Positions 7,975 through 10,807 of a stretch of DNA of 10,807 nucleotides are shown here, piece by piece. The stretch lies in NCBI GenBank assembly GCA_003446665.1, contig DMCT01000136.1, positions 6,816-17,622 of the forward strand. The letters run 5' to 3'. Positions within the stretch are counted from its first letter, which is position 1. Each line of letters opens with the position of its first letter. This stretch comes from Synergistaceae bacterium (GTDB lineage Bacteria; Synergistota; Synergistia; Synergistales; Thermovirgaceae). The position numbers and the translations under genes were made by a program. The notes under the pieces are model-generated. The model was not told where the DNA came from and did no database searches. It worked only from the letters and a program-made list of their open reading frames with translations.

Positions 7975-7990
7975 AGTGAAAGACATCACT
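7975..7990. promoter_or_regulatory. Palindrome resembling a Rex or CRP/FNR-family operator
   Basis: The plus strand reads AGTGA-AAGACA-TCACT, a perfect 5-bp inverted repeat with 6-base spacing. Read on the minus strand, GTGAT-GTCT-TTCAC differs at one position from the Rex core GTGAA-N4-TTCAC. The GTGA-N6-TCAC form is also the CRP-family core. It is about 55 bases before the proposed hydC start and downstream of the candidate promoter at 8028-8056, a position suiting a repressor. A single site of this size can occur by chance. Confidence 0.35.
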
Positions 7991-8027
7991 TTCTCGAATT
8001 GACCGGTACACCCCCATTCAAAGGAGA

Positions 8028-8056
8028 ATTTTCGCAAAAAACAAGACATTAATCAA
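8028..8056 (-). promoter_or_regulatory. Candidate sigma-70-type promoter for the hydrogenase core genes
   Basis: On the minus strand TTGATT (8056-8051) and GAAAAT (8033-8028) are separated by 17 bases, each matching four of six consensus positions (TTGACA/TATAAT). It lies in the gap between the PHP gene stop (8075) and hydC and would leave a leader of roughly 100 bases containing the palindrome at 7975-7990. The surrounding DNA is AT-rich. I saw no better pair in this gap, but the match is moderate, and read-through from the accessory cassette is also possible. Confidence 0.35.
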
Positions 8057-8074
8057 CTCCAAAACCGGAGCTTT

Positions 8075-8824
8075 TTATTCCCAGGGCCACAAAACGCGCC
8101 GGCCCGCCTCGTTTCGCAAAGCCATTGCTATTTCTTCGAAACACGGGCGTTCAAGTAAAAAACATGTAGTCTTTCCGCGGTCGATATCATCAAGCCTGTG
8201 CGCATCGGAAGCACGAATTACGTTTCTTCCGGCCGCTTTTTCCCTCCACAAAAGAGCCTCTTCCTTTGTAAGCTGCCCTGAAAGCTCCACTGCGTCGACG
8301 CGCAGGTTTCCGGGGATAAGGCCCAGTACGGCAACGTAAGAATAAACCGGGCGGTCTATATGCGCCAAAAAAGCCACCCCGCCGTTTTTATGCGCCTGAA
8401 CGATTGTTTCGTCAGCGGTGGCATCGATTCCCTGAATGAGTAATACGGGGACCTCTTCGATTATATTGTTGTCCTTGTCTATTACAAGCTGATAACCGAA
8501 GCTTTCCGGCCTGTTTTTTACGGGCGGGAGCAGACTCCATACCCAATTCTCGAAAGCCGCCGCGGCATCACAGTCAGGGAAAAGACAAATCACATGTATA
8601 TCTTCCGATGACTGGACCTCCAGCCCACATATGACCTCAACACCTGAACTCTTTGAAGACTCCATTACAGCCTTGCAGTTTTTGGCCGCATTATGGTCGG
8701 TCACGGCGACGATATCTATTCTTTCCCGACGGCACCTGCTTACAATGTCGGGAGCCCCCATGTCAAGCTCGGCACAGGGGGAAAGAACAGTGTGCACATG
8801 GAGGTCCGCCCGGTACAGCCTCAT
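8075..8824 (-). CDS. PHP-domain metal-dependent phosphoesterase-like protein
   Basis: A 249-residue PHP-fold protein with the metal-binding residues in order: His9 and His11 (DLHVHT), Asp43-His44 (TDHNAAKN), Glu69 with His77 (GLEV...DIH), His155 (AHID) and Asp207/His209 (SDAHR). The complete set suggests a working hydrolase, perhaps on a small phosphorylated molecule; the substrate cannot be read from the sequence. PHP genes of this size are frequent neighbours of HydABC-type operons. The ATG at 8824 overlaps the TGA of the DRTGG gene (ATGA), and this start leaves a normal short lead-in to the HxH motif. The frame also opens at 8869, which would add 15 unrelated-looking residues and a 49-base overlap. 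GGAGG lies close to the ATG (2 bases), so coupling probably matters. Confidence 0.85.
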   Translation of the reverse strand: MRLYRADLHVHTVLSPCAELDMGAPDIVSRCRRERIDIVAVTDHNAAKNCKAVMESSKSSGVEVICGLEVQSSEDIHVICLFPDCDAAAAFENWVWSLLPPVKNRPESFGYQLVIDKDNNIIEEVPVLLIQGIDATADETIVQAHKNGGVAFLAHIDRPVYSYVAVLGLIPGNLRVDAVELSGQLTKEEALLWREKAAGRNVIRASDAHRLDDIDRGKTTCFLLERPCFEEIAMALRNEAGRRVLWPWE

Positions 8825-9168
8825 GACCTCCGCGATCCGCAAAGACCCATTTCGTAAAGCCTCCCGCAAAGTTCGAAAGCGTCAAGCACTGTAGAAGCGA
8901 GAGCAATGCCTTCACGCGCGCAGTGTTCCTCAAGTTCCGGCAAAGGAGTCCGCCCCGAGGCAAGCAGTACCAGGGGAATCTCCTTTAATACCGCCACGGC
9001 GGCCACGTTCGCGTGATTCTGTATCGTCACCCAGGCGGCTCCCTCAGGCGCCGACCCCATGATGAAACTAAGGAGGTCTCCCACTACACCGACTTTGACA
9101 TCCCTGTCAAGACCGGCCGTTACGTGGACAGTTGCCCCAAGCTGTCTCAGGATTTCACTTATTTTCAT
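8821..9168 (-). CDS. DRTGG-domain protein
   Basis: A 115-residue single-domain protein. The segment VGDLLSFIMG, then EGAAWVTIQNHANVAAVA and VLLASGRTP, followed by a C-terminal DAFELCGRLYEMG, is typical of the small DRTGG-type proteins found beside Fe-S/HydA-like and PHP genes. DRTGG domains also occur in phosphotransacetylase and CBS-containing pyrophosphatases and are thought to be ligand-binding or regulatory; the ligand is unknown. The ATG at 9168 has GGAGG six to seven bases upstream and overlaps the end of the preceding Fe-S protein gene by 14 bases; the stop overlaps the PHP start. The protein is cytoplasmic. It is probably a sensor or adaptor in the cassette, which is inference from context. 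Confidence 0.8.
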   Translation of the reverse strand: MKISEILRQLGATVHVTAGLDRDVKVGVVGDLLSFIMGSAPEGAAWVTIQNHANVAAVAVLKEIPLVLLASGRTPLPELEEHCAREGIALASTVLDAFELCGRLYEMGLCGSRRS

Positions 9169-10480
9169 ATTTTTCCTCCGGTGTCATGGTATGGACGAGC
9201 CTTCGCGACAAACCATTGATCTCTTCGGAAAGGGCCGCTATCTTTTCCCTAAGCCTGAAGATGCAATCGTCCACGGAACCCTCGCCCCTTACTATATCCT
9301 CCGCCATGATGCGGCAGGACGGTCGGCCACAGGTACCGCAATCGAGGTGCGGAAGTTCTGCATAGACCGAATGGAGCTCCTCGAGCTTCTCCATAGCCTT
9401 GGCCATATCCCTTCCAAGAGGTATTTGTTCGATAGATCTTATCTCTTCCTGAAGCTTCCAGATCTTTGCTTCATAAAGTGACTCCAGCGTTTCCCTTTCC
9501 TCTTCCGAAAGTTCGGGGGAATAACCATAGTTCTCTATTTTAAGGCGGCTGAGGAAACGAGATTCGGCATTTGAAATGCCCCCGATGCATCCAAGGTCGC
9601 AAGCCCTGAGTTCTACGAAGTCTAACCCCTTCATACGATGCAGTTCTATGTCCTGCAAAAGACTGATGACGTTTTTCATCCCGGAAACAGCAAGAGTTCG
9701 CAGGGGCCTTTCGGCAAAGTGCAGGATATGTCGAGTCTCTCCACCTAACATGGCCCAGTTGAGCCACCTGGAATCCTTTGCCTTTCTTTCCGCCGACTCC
9801 TGTATGCCATGGCTCCTGGAGAGAATCTCCCGGGTTATACGGGCCGTTGAAATGACGAAATCCGCAGAACTTACATCCCTGCCGACGGGATCTTCCACCA
9901 TGGCTACCCTTGCGGGACAGGCCACCACAAGGCTTGCAGGCACGTCGTGCTTGTTGTGTCGCGCCCTCCACAGGTCTATGCAAGTCTCAAGGGGCGATTC
10001 CACGGGTGCCAGGTGAGACAGAAGTTCCTGAAACTTGATCTGGACGAGCCTGACAACCGCCGGGCAGTAAGTGGATATCATCGGAAGATCTGTGGCCGAG
10101 CCATTTTCTATAGCCCTGGAAATGGCCAATGCCGCCAGATCATAAACCATGCTACACTCTTCGAATATTGGCTCGAACCCCAGCCCCCTGAGGGCCTGGT
10201 CAAGAATCGCCGGATTCGGCGACCATGGAAACTGCGTGAACAAGGCGGGATCAGAAGCCAGCGTAATAGGCCGTACCGAGGAGACTTTATCCCAGTCATT
10301 TTCCTGAAGAGAAAGAGCCCTGTGGCGACAGCTTCTGATACACTCGCCGCATCCGATGCATCTGTCTTCCAGTATGCGCACCTTTCCGTGTATGACCCGC
10401 ATGGCTTCCGTGGGGCAGACCTTGATACAATTTACGCATCCCCTGCAGGCGTTTTCGTTGATCCTTATCCCGTGAGCCAT
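9155..10480 (-). CDS. Fe-S protein with diverged [FeFe]-hydrogenase-like domain, putative redox/H2 sensor
   Basis: A 441-residue protein. Residues 1-55 hold two [4Fe-4S] ferredoxin motifs (Cys12/15/18/22 and Cys41/44/47/51). Residues 70-310 resemble the [FeFe]-hydrogenase large-subunit C-terminal domain. The three signature regions are recognisable but altered: STYCP (Cys139) for TSCCP, ACPAR (Cys188) for MPCxxK, and RACDLGCIGG (Cys294, Cys298) for the last motif. The four cysteines that would hold the H-cluster cubane are kept, while the preceding proton-transfer Cys is Tyr. A predicted coiled coil (about 323-375) leads to a third Fe-S motif, CGTCGRPSC plus DDC (Cys381/384/389/406). The ATG at 10480 has GGGAGG 8 bases upstream. 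It lies between an RsbW-like ATPase and a DRTGG gene. Relatives beside HydABC operons are viewed as hydrogenase-like regulators; catalysis is unlikely but not excluded. Confidence 0.85.
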   Translation of the reverse strand: MAHGIRINENACRGCVNCIKVCPTEAMRVIHGKVRILEDRCIGCGECIRSCRHRALSLQENDWDKVSSVRPITLASDPALFTQFPWSPNPAILDQALRGLGFEPIFEECSMVYDLAALAISRAIENGSATDLPMISTYCPAVVRLVQIKFQELLSHLAPVESPLETCIDLWRARHNKHDVPASLVVACPARVAMVEDPVGRDVSSADFVISTARITREILSRSHGIQESAERKAKDSRWLNWAMLGGETRHILHFAERPLRTLAVSGMKNVISLLQDIELHRMKGLDFVELRACDLGCIGGISNAESRFLSRLKIENYGYSPELSEEERETLESLYEAKIWKLQEEIRSIEQIPLGRDMAKAMEKLEELHSVYAELPHLDCGTCGRPSCRIMAEDIVRGEGSVDDCIFRLREKIAALSEEINGLSRRLVHTMTPEEKYENK

Positions 10481-10488
10481 TTCTCACG
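10471..10488 (-). promoter_or_regulatory. Small hairpin with start codon in its loop
   Basis: In the minus-strand transcript CGTGAG-AAATGG-CTCACG forms a 6-bp stem whose 6-base loop contains the AUG of the Fe-S sensor-like gene. The Shine-Dalgarno GGGAGG lies just 5' of the stem and the stop codon of the upstream ATPase gene is within the stem. This could tune translation or coupling. A short stem may also be incidental. Confidence 0.3.
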
Positions 10489-10807
10489 CCTCCCCGGAAT
10501 CCAGGTAGATGACGGCCTTGAGCGTCGTGCCTTTCCCTGGTTTTGTATCTATTACCAGTTCGTCGGAATATTTCTTTATGTTTGGAAGCCCCATCCCCGC
10601 CCCGAAACCCATTTCACGGATAAAGTCCGGTGCAGTGGAATACCCCTCTTGCATCGCAAGCTCGACGTTCTCGATCCCCGGGCCTTCATCGCTTGCCACT
10701 ATGGTGATTTTGTCTTCTTCCATTTTCATGGCGATCGAGCCGCCCCCGCCATGAATGACGATATTCATCTCCGCCTCGTAGGTTACTATTGACGTCCTGC
10801 GGCACAG
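10484..10807 (-). CDS. RsbW-like (HATPase_c_2) ATP-binding protein, 5' end outside the window
   Basis: The frame continues to the right edge without a start, so the 107 visible residues are the C-terminal part of a protein usually about 130-145 residues long. Visible motifs are the N box YEAEMNIVIHG, G1 box SDEGPGI and G2 region GAGMGLPNIKKYSDEL followed by GKGTT, as in RsbW/SpoIIAB-type anti-sigma factor kinases and RsbT-like switch kinases. No sigma factor or anti-anti-sigma gene is in view. An internal ATG at 10768 lies inside the ATP-binding N box and is not the true start. The stop is 3 bases before the Fe-S protein gene, whose ribosome site lies in this gene. A switch-protein role paired with the Fe-S sensor is inference from this adjacency. 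Confidence 0.85.
   Translation of the reverse strand: MCRRTSIVTYEAEMNIVIHGGGGSIAMKMEEDKITIVASDEGPGIENVELAMQEGYSTAPDFIREMGFGAGMGLPNIKKYSDELVIDTKPGKGTTLKAVIYLDSGEA

Noticed and set aside
8016..8029. ATTC-N6-GAAT inverted repeat in the gap before hydC
   Set aside because: Arms are only 4 bp and overlap the candidate -10 region; likely chance in AT-rich DNA.
7627..8049. Minus-strand frame with an ATG in the gap upstream of hydC
   Set aside because: Most of it overlaps hydC in another frame; the part in the gap shows no domain and covers the candidate promoter region.
8058..8076. Possible terminator after the PHP gene (CTCC/GGAG short stem)
   Set aside because: The stem is only about 6 bp with a wobble pair and no following T-run in the proper place on the minus strand; too weak to call.
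9947..10792. Open plus-strand frame of 281 codons opposite the Fe-S protein and RsbW-like genes
   Set aside because: Spans two real minus-strand genes and their junction; composition is that of a reverse-complement frame and no motif is seen.
1..10807. CRISPR arrays, tRNA/rRNA genes, insertion sequences
   Set aside because: No repeated spacer-repeat units, no tRNA-like cloverleaf or rRNA-like stretch, no transposase-like protein or flanking repeats were seen.

Overview
The window holds one long minus-strand gene block encoding an NAD-linked, probably electron-bifurcating [NiFe] hydrogenase together with a putative redox/H2-sensing cassette. The sequence names no organism. The gene set (HydABC-type flavin/Fe-S core joined to a [NiFe] small and large subunit, no quinone or membrane subunits) points to a strictly anaerobic fermentative bacterium. 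The closest described arrangement I know of is the bifurcating HydABCSL hydrogenase of Acetomicrobium mobile (Synergistota). Assignment to Synergistota or a similar group (Clostridia, Thermotogota) is inference.

Layout in the direction of transcription (right to left). (1) 10807-8075 is an accessory cassette of four tightly packed genes: an RsbW-like ATPase cut by the window edge, a ferredoxin-type protein resembling the H-cluster domain of [FeFe] hydrogenases but with diverged motifs, a DRTGG-domain protein, and a PHP-domain phosphoesterase-like protein. (2) 8074-7920 is a noncoding gap of about 150 bp, the only sizeable one, with a candidate promoter and a GTGA-N6-TCAC palindrome. (3) 7919-628 is the hydrogenase core: HydC (NuoE-like), a stand-alone GHKL ATPase, an HndB-like thioredoxin-fold ferredoxin, HydB (NuoF-like), HydA (NuoG-like), HydS (HoxY-like) and HydL (HoxH-like). 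(4) 609-133 is the endopeptidase that would trim the HydL C-terminus. (5) A strong hairpin at 88-116 closes the operon, and the first 85 bases may hold the tail of a converging plus-strand gene.

Predicted working: NAD(H) meets flavin in HydB. Electrons pass through the many Fe-S clusters of HydB, HydC and HydA to the single proximal cluster of HydS and then to the Ni-Fe site of HydL. By analogy with the described HydABCSL enzyme, ferredoxin would be the low-potential partner, so that H2 is made from NADH plus reduced ferredoxin, or consumed in reverse. The protease links the operon to [NiFe] maturation, yet no hypA-F genes are in view. The accessory cassette belongs to a set commonly found beside [FeFe] HydABC operons. 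Its presence next to a [NiFe] version, with an [FeFe]-like protein that is unlikely to be the catalytic subunit, is the most interesting point of the window.
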